NCBI RefSeq assembly: GCF_030848805.1
Contig: NC_092358.1
Coordinates: 20,927,297-20,991,296 of the forward strand
DNA length: 64,000 bases
Source of the DNA: Temnothorax longispinosus
Taxonomy: Eukaryota; Arthropoda; Insecta; Hymenoptera; Formicidae
Reading direction: 5' to 3'
This document shows positions 25,301 to 38,157 of the stretch, piece by piece. A program made the translations under genes and the position numbers. Every line of letters starts with the position of its first letter. The stretch's first letter is position 1. The notes under the pieces were generated by a model. That model was not told where the DNA came from. It saw nothing but the letters and a program-made list of their open reading frames with translations, and searched no databases.

Positions 25301-27936
25301 ATCGATGGTTGCCTTTAATAACGAGGACGTCGTCGCGCGAGATGTGAAAAGACGGCGCGGCGCATCTCTGTCCGCCGTCGAAATCGATCACTCGGCCGAA
25401 GTATTATTATGCGGTTCTTTTAAATCTTGGAAATTGTCTCGGACAAAAGCATACTTTCCCGTAGACAACGCCACCGCTTTGCGCCCAAAGCACTTCATCC
25501 GCCATTAAAATCGCCCGCAGTCCCCAACGGGGACTCCTCCTCTTAAATTACATTCGCCATTAAGTTCAGTCCATTTTAACTTCACGCTCATTTTAGCTTC
25601 ACAGCAACTTCACCATGCTCCGTAATAGCATCGCCATAATCATCCGTTTTACACTTGCATATACACATACGTTGCTTATTCGCTGGTATTCGCGCGAATC
25701 TATTATTTTATTAAATCGAATTTAGATATCTTTCTATCTCGACACGGTGACAGAGCGCGCTCGCAAAAACTGATCAAATATAAACGAGGAATCACGTTGT
25801 CGGCTCTACGTCCGCGCATAAAAATTTAGTTTTGTCCTGATAAACAAATTTATTTATTCAACTCACAGAAACAACTCAACGCGCAGTTAATGGACGGGCG
25901 TGGTCTCTATGCCGCAGAGACGGTTTTACGAGGCGGGCATAAACATTTACTGTTTTCGACGGAAATTCGTTCGCGCGCATTTTATTCGTGACAATAAAAT
26001 TTTGATTTTTTTTGTGCCCGTCCGCATTTCACAACTGGTCCGTGCGGTGTTAAATCGACTTTTCATCGACACGCTAATTTGATTCATTTTCTCTGTTTTC
26101 GAACGATTTATTTTTATTCTAATTGCGCGCTGAATCGAATTAATTGGGAATCTTCCTTCGGAGTGCTGGGGAAACGACTTGTCTGATGAATACAGTCAAA
26201 ATAACCAAGATCTTGCAACCACATCACGAGCGCAATCTGAGCACACTAATTGGCTATAGCTATGTTGAATCTTATATATATAATGGTGTCGACATATACA
26301 TTTAACCTTCCTACGTAGAGGAGGGCGCTATGATGGGCTGATGTCGCTTGCCGGTGTTACTTTGCTTTCACGGGCTTTTCCTTCGAGTATCAAACGAGAG
26401 CTTTCGCTATATCTATATATATATACATATATACATACATACATAGGTATATACGATGAGAAGTGCGGAAGTAAAGCAATAAGAAGCGGGAGCAGAATGG
26501 GGAAAGAATGAAAAAAAGACCAAAAAAAAGAGTGGAGAAATAACAAAAACGACGGAAAAGACAACATGATGGTTTCGGGATTTATATATGCAAATACACA
26601 GATTACCCTTCGCGTCTTCCCACGCGAAAAAGAGACGATACTGCAGACGTAGAAAGGTGTTTAGGACGACCGCGAATACACAACTGACTCAAACTATACT
26701 TATACATGCTTCACACACATACATCGACCAGTCAAAGCAGGGACCACGTGATTATGTCTGAGCTGGGAAACAATTTTGCATGGAGCACACGTCCACGCCG
26801 TTCTACTATCGACTCCGCACCGATTGTCCTACGCCGACTTTCTTTTTCGAATAACTGTCCTCCTGGCTCTTCCCGAATTCTTCTCGATTTCCTGAGTTCC
26901 AAGTTTAAGTTTCCGCGTCCATTCATATATATATATATATTTTTTTTTTATTTTTTTACAACGATTAAAGACGCATGCCTGATGTATGTATACGCTTCAC
27001 ATCTATTCAGTATCTCTCGGACTATCTTTCTATTTCCCACCTAATACCGCTTCAACAATTTTTCGTGCATGTAACGGTGATCTCTTTGCTGCGCATGACG
27101 TGCATATCTTGTCACGACGATAACTCGTAGCTAGAGGAAGGTGAGCCTGTTGTGCACTTCGCGTTGTGTATTCCGCTGCTTCGGAATTAGTTTCGATTCG
27201 AAGCTGGATAGTACTCGAGTAATTCAGTAGCTTGTTGACAAACGTTAATTAAGGAATGTTACGAGTATATCGAGAAATAATAGAGCTCTTTCGAGCATTT
27301 AATTTAGATTTTTTTCGAGCGTTGAAACCATTAAAGAGAAGACATTTTACTTACCGTTTGTAAGTATTATGTATATCGAGTGATCCATCTAAATTCTTAC
27401 ACGCTAATTTTTCACGTAGAAGTATTGCTTTTTATACCTTTTTTAATGCGAGGATAGAGAGATCAATGTCCGATCATATATCGACCTGTATCACTGACTC
27501 AACAGAGCGTAATACTAATCTCTCAATCAAATTGTCAAATGCGGTCGAATAACGAGTGAAATCTGTCACCATTGACAGAAGCCACGCCTTCTACGCTCTA
27601 AGAAAATGTTAATTGATTCAACGCTTAATGAAATAATCGGCGACACGACAGAATTGTCTAATATAATTCTTACGTCCAAGAAGTACGAGTACGTATTTAA
27701 AGCGTTTTAATCACTACTTGTTCAAATTCCGCGATATATTAAATATTACGTAAAATAATGCCAATTATCAAAATCTATAACGCGAAGGCTGTGCACGGTA
27801 CCGATTAAAGAATGACGTCGATTGGGAAAAACGATCAAAGGAGGAGAAATTAATGCCCCTCTTACTCGTGTCGATGGCGGATTACGGAAGTGCTCGCGCG
27901 TAATCCGCGACTACGCACCACTTTACGTAATCGCGC

Positions 27937-27937
27937 C

Positions 27938-27969
<32 letters not shown>

Positions 27970-27970
27970 T
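27937..27970 (+). repeat. CAG trinucleotide repeat
   Basis: About eleven CAG/TAG triplets with one TAG interruption, ending at CAGT. It lies about 230 bases before the long CT tract. Confidence 0.9.
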
Positions 27971-28194
27971 CAAGGATCACTTTCCTCTCGAGTCGATTTA
28001 TCCGAGGCGTGAGAGAGTCAGAGAGTGAGAGTGTGAGAGAGAGAAAGAGAGACGCCTCGCTCGCGTTCATTCAGCGGGATAACTGACGACGACGCTCCCG
28101 TTCCGTGCAATTTTCCGGTCGCTTCGTCATCGCCGACGCTTCCGGCCATTTCGTTTATGAACAATTTGCGAGGACTCCTCCCGACCCTCTCCCG

Positions 28195-28340
<146 letters not shown>

Positions 28341-31300
28341 CCTCTCTCTCCCCCTCTCTCCCTCCTCACCACTTTCTCTCTGTCTTCTCTCTCCCCTCTC
28401 TCTTTTTCTACAATCCAGCTTTCTTCATTTTCCTTTTTATTTCTCATATTTCCTCCTCGAGAGCAATTCCTCCTCGGCGATCCACCGCGCGTTTAGTCTA
28501 TCGCCCAAGGGTCAAATCATTTGCAATCTGCCGATCCACTAGTGAGTCCAGACTGAACTTCCTACCTTCCGTGGAGTCGATAGCTGAGTGACGTCTCCGT
28601 GCCAGAGACAGGCGAGTCCTCATTCTTGAGATTCTCCGTCCTGGTCGCACGCGCGCTTTGATCCGACACCCACGAGAGCTAATTCTCGATCGATCCTCGT
28701 GCCAACCACCTCTGAGACGCTTCGATCCGTTGGCCTTTTCTTCAACTGACCATTTGCAGTAACATACACGTGTGTTGCCGAAAATTTCCTTTCGACCGAC
28801 ATAGCAGAATCCAATAGTATGTCACGTGGTCATCAACATGATCATAAAGGTAATTCCCAAGATTTCGCAACTACAGTTTACGTGACAAGTGTTATCAGCA
28901 TTTAATCGAACAAATTTCTACCGAAAAATTTTTCAAACATCTACGAACGTATTCAATTCGAAGTCGAATTCTTTGAGGAATTATCAGTAAAATTATATAA
29001 CTTATAAATAAGCTCTGCTATCTTACGGCGACAGTGTTTCCTGTATAATAACTCGCAATTTACAACTGTTATAAGATTCCGTTGATAAGCAGGTCATAAA
29101 TTCCCGCGGCAATATGAAAGATGGAATAGGGATCGTGACCCAACGTTAGATTATTGTCGGCGAACTGTTAATCGTAAACCGAATATATCCTTAACCCCTG
29201 TTTCACGGCAGATGGGTCATCTATAATACAAATCAATGAACCGCCGACTGTGTGGATCAAGATATACACGCGATCACGTATGAAATACATACACACACAT
29301 CGCACCTAGAGAGAATTACGGAGGGAAAGGGACAAACGCGGTAGAATTAATTGAATATTGGGTCGAAGTTTACACTCACGAATATAATACATCCGACCTA
29401 CCGATCAGCCAAACTTCAACTAGTCCATTGATCGTCAACACAGATTACAATTTGCTGGAGATACTTTCCACAGAGTTCCGTGGATCTTAATAATAATATC
29501 ATGAGTCTCCTTCAAGTTTGGTTTACAGGATACTTAATAGCGAACTTGTTACGGAATAAAAGATTGATTCTTAACGCGTAGCCGAAACATTGAATTTTAT
29601 TAAAGAAAAAGTTTCGCGCACGAGGAAAGTCCAATTTAAAAGACACTTTGGCACTTATCTTCGTCTTGTTTCAATTTACATGAAGGTAACACGCATAACA
29701 CCTACTATAGCAACACTATTGTTAAATAATGTAGCAACACGTGGAGGGACACGGATCGAATCGATTAATTGAAAAAAATGAAAGAATGCTCTGTAACAGA
29801 AAAAAAAATTATAACGTAGAATCTCCAAAGAATGAGTACTCGCTGTGGGCAAAGCTTAGGCTAAGTTCGCGTTCGCTTCGCGCACATATCAGCGTGCCCT
29901 CATCTTATCGAGAGATTCTTGTCGTTATTGTTGATTCTCGTATCTTGATTCGGGGCGATCCTTCAAAAGAATCGATATCCTCGAGACAGCGAATTAATTA
30001 TTCCAATGACGTTTGCCAAACATCACGTTCTCGGAGTCTTGCAAGTGGAAGTAACAAATTGCTTAGAAATCTGATCTCATTCGCCGATATTATTTACTAC
30101 AGAGAACATATTAATTGCGTGTTGATTACGTTAGCCAGGTTGACCAGGTTAGATAAGCTGGCGAAAAAGAGTCCTGAGCTGAATACACAAATATTCCCAG
30201 CGCTGTATCGTTTTCATAGTATACGTTATGTACATATCGGAAGAGCAATATCGTAGTTGCCGCAATAATTTTGCGTTAATTCGAATCGTGCGTAAATAAC
30301 ATGGAGATTGACGTACGTTCATTAATTATGTGAAGACCGATAAATTGAATCCACACGCACAAATCGAACGTGCGTGCAACGTTTAAGCCGTAAAATTAAA
30401 ACCGTAATTTTCGCTTCTATTTCACGTTTTACAAAAGAAACGAGAAGAAACGCAGTGCTTACGTTTGATTACCGTGAGCTAACCGGATTTTGCACGCGCC
30501 TCGCAAATTACGAACTCGCGCGTGTCTAATCTACCCTAAGCGCATAACACGTCAATAAATATTCGCGCGCGTTTGCTGATCGGCGGCTTGCGGTTTACGC
30601 TACACGTACACGTATATACACATCATACGTGCGCGCGGTGATTGTGCCACATGACGGTTTCTTGTTGCCAAGCGACACAAGGCGCATGTTTCTCACGCCA
30701 CTTGCATTCGCGAATGATAGACCGCGAACAATCTCGCAGATTTTCATTCACCGCCGCCGTTCCCTTTCGCATCACCCACATTCACGCCGCGTGAAATACG
30801 CTTCAACAAACGATCTTTCCACGGCAATTTAGCCGCTCGTCGTCACCCGAGCTCATTCTCGAAAATTCAAAGGGCAAAGAAAATTTCAAATGCGACCCTA
30901 TTCAAAGAACAAGATGGGGGGAATGCAAATGCGCGAGTGCACTCAAAGCTATTCGCCGCGGCAAGGAAAATCGTCGCAAAATCTCGCTTAAAGCGAGAAA
31001 GAGATATTCCACAGTTATCATCCCTATGTGCACCATAGAGAAATTCTTAATTGGGCAGTGTTCCGATAGGAATCGCGAAAGTTTACCATCCAGCGTGTTC
31101 TCCGCGTGCTGATGATAATGGCAATCTTCTCGTTCGCACACATAGGCATAATTAAACGTACGCCCGGGAAAGTACCTGACAAATTAGTCGGCCGACGAAG
31201 CAAAACGGAAGGAAAAGAAAATTGAGGATACGAGCACACAAAGCCGAAAAATTCCACTCCACGAATCACCTGGCGCGGCGGGTGCCATTTTTCAAATTTC

Positions 31301-33540
31301 TAATCGAGTCATGATGCGCGACCCGCGCGACGCGCACTTTTGCGGGGGAGGGCGACAATAAAATTTTTCTCCGCCCGGGCGAGACTAGACGTCGGGAAAT
31401 AAACGAGGTGCTCGATACCTGCCTTTCACCTGTTGCACGTGTGTTTCTGCCGCACCGCGGTGTGCAACGACACTTCTGCCTTGAAGCAGCTGCTTCTTCT
31501 CTTTCGCGTTGCGTCTCGCGTTTCCCGCGCGAGTTCTCCTTCGTCTTTGTCGTGCACCCTTGCAGTCGTCGATCCGTCAGTATCGCATCCTCGAGCGACC
31601 GCCCCCACGGTTGCCCGTGAAATTCCCCGCTCTCGGAATTTATTCCTCGTCGAGGCAAGACGGACGGCCGCGTGCCCATTTGACTGCAGCGAAATACATT
31701 CCTCTCGATCGCCTCGAATTGAAATCCCGGGGTTAGTAAATCAACGGGATACGAGTTGCGGACATTTATTTTGAGCATGCTGGTATTGATCGGCGCCACG
31801 AACGGTTTCGATTTGTCTGTCTGTCATTGGCAGAGAATGACGCCAAGAATCGATCGGGCGTATTTTCAACTCGCGTGTAAACGATAACTTTGCACGAGAC
31901 AGATTTAATTTTATCGCAGAACGCGTAACGTATGGTCAGATAAGTATCCAGTATCTGTCTAGAGTAGACATTCACGTTGCATAATGAAATTTGTTCTGAG
32001 GACGATAAGATAATTATATAACGATCTCGAAATATATAAAAACGTAAAGTTACAATACACTCAATTTTATGTGCAAACTTTCACTTGCAGCGACAACGGG
32101 AGATACATAATTAACACAACATGACAACAATAACGATGAAATTTCCTAAAATCAATGACGGCACTTTACCGCTAAGTGGCAGACCTTGATATAAAGGAGA
32201 CGAAAATGATCATACGCGACTCATAGGCGCGAAGCGAACGCGTTTGTTCGGATGCGCTCTTACTTGCGTGCCCCTCGGCGCACTCGATCACGAATTACAG
32301 ATCAAGCTGTAATGAAATCTGCTACGTGAAACGTGCGGTGCGTGCGAGCTGGGGCACTCATGTAAGACCACGTGCCGAAACGAGAAAAAGAAAAGAGGGA
32401 AAGATGTACCGACCTCTCTCGATGAATACATTAAGCTGCGTTCTTCTTACTAACCCTTAAGTGTTACTCGACGAGAAGTTGGACATCCCAGTTGCTCGAG
32501 GAAATTGTCCGCACACGGCTCGCTCGCGCTGTCTCGGCTCAGAGCATCGGGCGTCTCGTTCCGACAACTGGATTGGTCATAGAATCGCGAAATCGCAGGG
32601 TCGCGCGCTCGTTATATATCCGCAAATCGATTGTCATGCGAGCGCGCGGGACCGACGATAAGGCGCGCCCTCGCGATCGGCGAGGACTCGTTGAAGAACC
32701 GAGACAACAAGACGCGCCGAGGCGGGCGATTTCCTCCTTCCACATTTGCGTGTCGGACGAGAATTGTAGATCGTAAAGAATCGTAAAACCCCCAACTCCC
32801 CACACCCATAAAAATATATCGCAATGTCGGGGCGGTGCCGTTACCGCCGCCCTTCTTTCGCAGTGCAGCATGCGGCGGCAGCGGTGGAATTTCTTTCTCT
32901 TCCCTTTTTTTTTTCTTCTTTAATTTTAACTCGACTTGGCGATTTTGCGTGAAAAAAAGTGCCTCAGTCAGCTGAACCTGCGCGTATAACGTCGTAACTT
33001 TATGATGCGTGGGGCGTTATTTTACGCGAGCGAAATATTTTATGGATATCTCGCGTCGCGCTCTGAAAAAAAATCGAGATAACTGCGCAAAGTATCGGGA
33101 AACGTCGCAATTTGCGGATTTTACGTCGGAAAGTAACGTTTCGTCTTCGTCCTCGGATTTCACGCAGCCGAAAATTTTTGTGGAACTGAGAAAAGCGGCT
33201 TTTGTAACATATTTCAGCGATGCCGCGCCCTACACGGGGAATCGAACAGCATGACGGGCCGCGTATTTTTGTCGGTTGGCCCTTACCTCGTTGAATATCA
33301 CGCAGAAACGACTCTCCCGTCCAAAACCGCGGAAAACACAAACCGCGTACGCACGTGCGCGTGCATATATGCGCGCACCCGCGGAATACGATATTTACGC
33401 GAATTCGGTATTTACGAGCGGAACGATCGGCCGAGATTCGGTGATCAATACCGAGCTCGTTTGCGCGTTTTCGTCCGAGTTCACCTCGGTCCCCCTCGGT
33501 GAATTCGAAATGTTCGGAAAACATTCGGAAGTCTCGCTCG

Positions 33541-33558
33541 TTAAAGCGGGCTACACAC

Positions 33559-33614
<56 letters not shown>

Positions 33615-34068
33615 AGAAACAGTATCGTGATACCATCTCGATAAGATATGTCTCAGATCATGTACTATACACATACACACACTGCGATATGTAGCAGGTA
33701 TCACTTATCTCTAGTACCGACAATGAGTGCATGATTTTTGAAAGTGAAGTGTCAACTTCACAGTGGCGATTAGCGGGGATCTATCGCGAGATTATTCTAC
33801 ACACTTGAAAACAAGCTGAGACATAGCTTAGTATCATTGTTTCGGTCTCTACTCTCTAAATCTGAATCAGTGACTATTCACTAATTCAGATTTAGAGAGT
33901 ATGTATTCCATCGACAGCTGGAGACTAGATTCATGTATCGATACTCGTTGATACTTATTGATACATGAAACCTTCGGAGACGTACCCACACACGATGAGA
34001 CATGACTCATGAGACGGTATCACGATACCGTTTCTTGATACATATCTCTGTGTGTGTAGCTCGCTTAA
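33541..34068. mobile_element. TTAA-bounded non-autonomous fold-back element (528 bases)
   Basis: The left end (TTAAAGCGGGCTACACACAG) is inverted at the right end, whose reverse complement reads TTAAGCGAGCTACACACACA. Further in, ATCAAGAAACAGTATCGTG at 33611-33629 pairs with the inverted copy near 34004-34035, and a shared ATGTCTCA extends the similarity to about 33655. A second hairpin at 33851-33900 has 23-base arms with 22 matches and a 4-base CTAT loop. A TA run of 52 bases (33561-33612) has expanded within the left arm. No transposase is encoded. The TTAA ends suggest a piggyBac-type target site, but the exact boundary is inferred. Confidence 0.75.
33561..33612. repeat. TA microsatellite inside the fold-back element
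   Basis: A pure AT/TA run of 52 bases, replacing a short ATAT-like spacer in the opposite arm (GAGATATGT on the complementary copy). It therefore probably grew after insertion. Confidence 0.95.
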
Positions 34069-36946
34069 ATCGCGGCCACGTCGAGGAACCGAGCTTTATC
34101 GACCGGAACAATTCAATCGCAACGAAGATCCTTTTCCCTTTTTTTCCCTCGTCGCGCGTCGTGAGAAATCACCGCGCGAATATCTTCTCTTATCAATAGT
34201 GTAACGGTGATTTTTCGATGGATTTCGAAACGCGTTTGTAGGACTCGTTAAAAGCTAGACGGAAATCAATTAAAATGCGGCTGTTAAACACCCGACGCAA
34301 TCGAGCCGAACAGCGAGAGATTCTAGACAACGGCGTAACGCGAGGGACATCCCATACACGTTTTCGCACGCATGCACGCGGCGAAATTTACGAGCGCTGT
34401 GATCCATCGTGACCCGATGGGATAGGTGCCGAAATGCGTCGCTCGTTTTCGACCTCCCGATTACGCGCCGCTGCATCGCCATCGCCCGTCGTCCGTCGCC
34501 CGTCGCCGTCGCTGCAGGTTGCACTGCCTCCCCGCATCGAAATGCAGTCCGAGCGCATTTCCACCAATTACTCTGCCGCATATAAACATTGTCTCTCCCC
34601 GACCCCCGCCCCTCGACTCATATCGACTGCTCTCCCCCCCCCATATTTGACATATAAATTGTATATCTGTATTTTGTGCCAAACTTGAAGACTTATTGTC
34701 GTCTATATGTCGTACACCCGAACTTTGTTCGATCCATTTCGCCCTCCGTCACTCAACGTATCAACATCAACCGTATTGATTGATATGTCTGTACAGCGTG
34801 TGTGTCGCATGTCATGTGTGTGTGTGTATATATATGTACAGAAATTAATGGCCGTTTCGTGTCGTAACGCGGCGTAGCTTGCATGCTTTCTTGACGGTGC
34901 ATAGGTGATATCCCCAACGCTCACACGCAGATTTCCCTCCATGTCCTCCCATGTCACGTGTCCGTGTGAACGTGTTCGCGCATCAGTAAACTACAAAACG
35001 GGGATTGAAACCGGAGTAACTTTAGCGAGTTCAAATTTCGGTATCGTAATCGATGTACAAAAATAACTTCCACATGTATGTTCCGCGAGTATAAGCCGCG
35101 CTCTTTATACCCCGAAGTATCGAGACTCGAACTTGCCGAATAGTTACAGCTCGCCAGTTCCGATCCCCCGATCACAGAGAAAACATATACGCGTTCGTGT
35201 ACGTCTGTATACGTGTATACATGTGTGAACGCTTGGATGTGAATTCGTGTAAATGTAAACTCGTTAAGGAGCATGGTCAATCGCGCCTCATCGTTTTGAA
35301 TCGACTTTAAACGTAGTCGCGATTGTATGACGTCGCGAAACACGAGCGCAACACTGTGCTCCGACCGTGACGTTCCTTCCTCTGCATCAAGTCCGCTGCC
35401 ATCACATTTTATTTTCGCGTGGTCTCACTTCGTACAATCGTATCTTCAGAAGCGCGCGAGTAACTCCTTGCCCGTTGAAAGAGTTCTCCAAGCTGACGAT
35501 CGCCGGCGCGATTGTGCAGCGTCGATATTTCGGAGAGTTTCGTGAATTAGGAGAATTTGTGGTCTCTCAGTCAGAGATCGAGTCTGCAAATCCGTACACC
35601 TCTAAAGATACCGAAGCGTTTGTTTAATTATCGTTTTACGTTGCAATCGAAAAACATCGAGATGATGTTAAAGACTAACATCATTTCTAATTGATTACAG
35701 ATTAATGTTTGCATGCATGCATCCATTTACAGTAACAAATTGAAGCCGGTATAATTTGTATATAGGTTCGTATTTCAATATTACGTATCTATGCGAGTAT
35801 AATCATCATGTTTATTCAAATCGGTGGGAACACAATGTCAGAAGGTACATTTGTCCTCGTACGCGGAAAATCGAACCGGTCACAATTATACCGGTTACGA
35901 TTTTAGATTTTACAGGTGGAATTTAGCGGTCGATAGCGAAAACCGGCTCGTTCCCGAATGTAATCACCCGAGGTTATGATTATCAGACGAGGCGCTCGAT
36001 TGCACGTGCAAGAACCGGATCCTGCGGGGCCGCTTCTTAACGTCATCGGCCTGATTAAGCCTGTTGGATAAGAGGCGTTATATATGAAGATTGAATTTAA
36101 TTAGTTAAGGGGTTGCGGCGCCGCGCCGCCGCAGCCAGCGCATTTACATCTCGAGACGTCCATTCCCGATGCATCGCGTTGGCGCAGTATACCACGTGTA
36201 GCCGCTAGCCGCTCCGGTGGAGTAAGGGCCGAACTAAGCTACGAAGCAAAATATATATGTGTCGCGATGAATTATGAGGGGCTAACTTTACGAGCCCCGG
36301 TGTATCCGATCATAATTTTCGCTACAAATTTTACGATATACCCTACTGTACAACAGGTTCCGGCAAGCAGCGCTTGTCGGAATTATTACGGAGGATGATC
36401 ATAGACGAGATCAGATTTGGACGGGAAAGAGAGAGGACGATGGCGAGAGAATGAACGAACGATCTGATTGGACGAGCCAATGACAGTCCGGATAGGGAAT
36501 CTTCTCGAGAACGAGAAAATAAACGCGATGTAACCGACGGTCGAACTGCAAATGTGATTGCTACACCAGAAACCCCCTTACAATTTTCTCGGTACGAACT
36601 ACGAACGTGACGTGGATCTTTGCGTATATTCAGAAAAAGACGAGGTACCGCTCCTCTCGAAGATATACGTAGTGCATCAAGAACTATTGAAGTCTTATCG
36701 AATTCGTTTTACCGTTATTGTGCCCAGGAATATTGGAAAATAACGTCTTTACGAATAATAACATCTCTCCCCCCAAAGAATAACGTTTACCAATATCGCG
36801 AGAGAGCTTGGAACGAAAAGGTGTTTGTAAAACTTATATACGACAATATCAAAGTATTTATGAATTCACATAAAATTATTCCATTTGATTTATATATGAT
36901 TCGCATTGATCTTCGCGATTTCGTTGCTTCTGTAAATGATTAAATA

Positions 36947-37087
36947 ATGAACCGCCCAGGGTTATTCCATCCATCAGAAAAGGGCTTCTTCGGAGCCTTC
37001 GATGGCCCATGGGAACCGGGCAAACCATATCCTATTTGGCGCCAGATCAAAGAGCAACAGATACCCAACGAGCGGCACGAAGCTTAA
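36947..37087 (+). other. Unidentified 46-codon ORF, coding-like island
   Basis: An ATG at 36947 opens 46 codons ending in TAA at 37085. The peptide starts MNRPGLFHPSEKGFFGAF, continues DGPWEPGKPYPIWRQIKEQQ and ends ERHEA. It is rich in Gly, Pro, Trp and aromatic residues, and many third positions are C or G, unlike the AT-rich intron sequence around it. I do not recognise a family. There is no signal peptide or membrane segment. The minus strand is also open over most of the stretch, beyond it towards 37130, with a hydrophobic frame and no ATG. It may be a nested small gene, a piece of a processed pseudogene, part of a transposable element or chance. Confidence 0.3.
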
Positions 37088-38081
37088 AAGAACCTGGAAA
37101 ATCTTTTCAAAGTATCTCCGGCATCGTCACTTTATTTCCCGTCCTCCAATCCTCCATGCAGATATAAGAGCGGAGATGTAAGCGGCAGGAATCTTTTGTT
37201 CAAGACTTCTTTTAATTACTTTAATATGATTGCAGCGCGATATCCGCGTAGGGAAGTAGCAGGCTGTGAAATTTTTTGGTCAACTTTTATCGCACTTTAA
37301 TTAAAATATCTGCACGGAGTAATCGAGCGCAAAATCTACATAAACCAAGTTGTTCTTAAAACTAATATTTTATCGTACGAAAATATGTACGGATAGGAAT
37401 GAGGGTTATTGACTTTACTTTTCGTAAAGCTCTCAGATTAATATCTCGTTTGTAGCACCTTAAACTCGTCGAAGACAGGAAACTTATCAAACTCTCGCAA
37501 AATTTTTTTGAATCTCTCAAAATCTTGTATCACGGAATATGTAATAGCTTAAAGCTCTTCGAAAGCTAAAGTCAACTAATTTCCGTTCTTCCACGAGCTT
37601 GCCTTATCAAATATTCGCGGCGATGCGTGATATGATTTTAAGTTTCGCGTAGAGCGGCTATATGATTACTACGCCTTCGCGGCGGAGCCGAGCACAAGTT
37701 GCGAACCTCCATCGGAGAACGAGGACTTCTTGACCACGCGGAAAGCAATTTTCAGCGACGGTGAAGAGCCAGTTTTCCGCCTGTCGACCGCACGAACGCG
37801 TTTTTCCAGGCGCTCACGGCGCCCCGCTTCACGAGAGAGAAATCACCGTCTCTTCTTCGCACCGTCCCACGGCCAAACGGATTCTCCCGTTGCACGCCTT
37901 ATCACGTAACGTCGGTTTGCGGATGCACCATCTCGTAGACGTAGTAGTGTAGACGTAGATATAGTCGCACGAGCGGAATTCTCAGTAGTTGCATGCGCAC
38001 GTTCGGCTTCGAGTTACCTAAACGAAATGTTCCCCATCGTGTAGATACGTGCCCATCTTAATCAAACTTTGACCTTGGTAG

Positions 38082-38157
38082 CTCGATCTGGTACTCAACT
38101 CAGAGGAGGGTGGTGACTTATCCGATTTCATCATGAACGGGGAATGGTACCTCATCG
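38082..38157 (+). CDS. nAChRalpha7: nAChR alpha subunit, short exon between loop B and loop C
   Basis: This 76-base exon holds 25 codons plus the first base of a glycine codon. It reads LDLVLNSEEGGDLSDF followed by IMNGEWYLI, covering the outer-sheet strands and the loop F region between the loop B and loop C binding segments. The phase fits both neighbours: the previous exon ends on a codon boundary, and the next supplies GT to make G|GT. The acceptor (CTTGGTAG) has a weak pyrimidine tract. The donor G|GTGAGT is near perfect. The family usually has a threonine before NGEW, as I remember it, but this copy has methionine. It lies too deep among non-coding sequence to be seen without knowing the family. 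Confidence 0.95.

Noticed and set aside
29741..30256. 171-codon ORF, plus strand
   Set aside because: Composition follows the local base composition, no family is recognised, and it lies in the middle of an intron.
31266..31799. 177-codon ORF, minus strand
   Set aside because: It lies in a CpG-rich block where stops are rare, its complement is also open in several frames, and it carries no motif.
33234..33250. tRNA-like T-arm on the minus strand (GTTCGATTCCCC)
   Set aside because: No acceptor stem, D-arm or anticodon arm can be placed around it.
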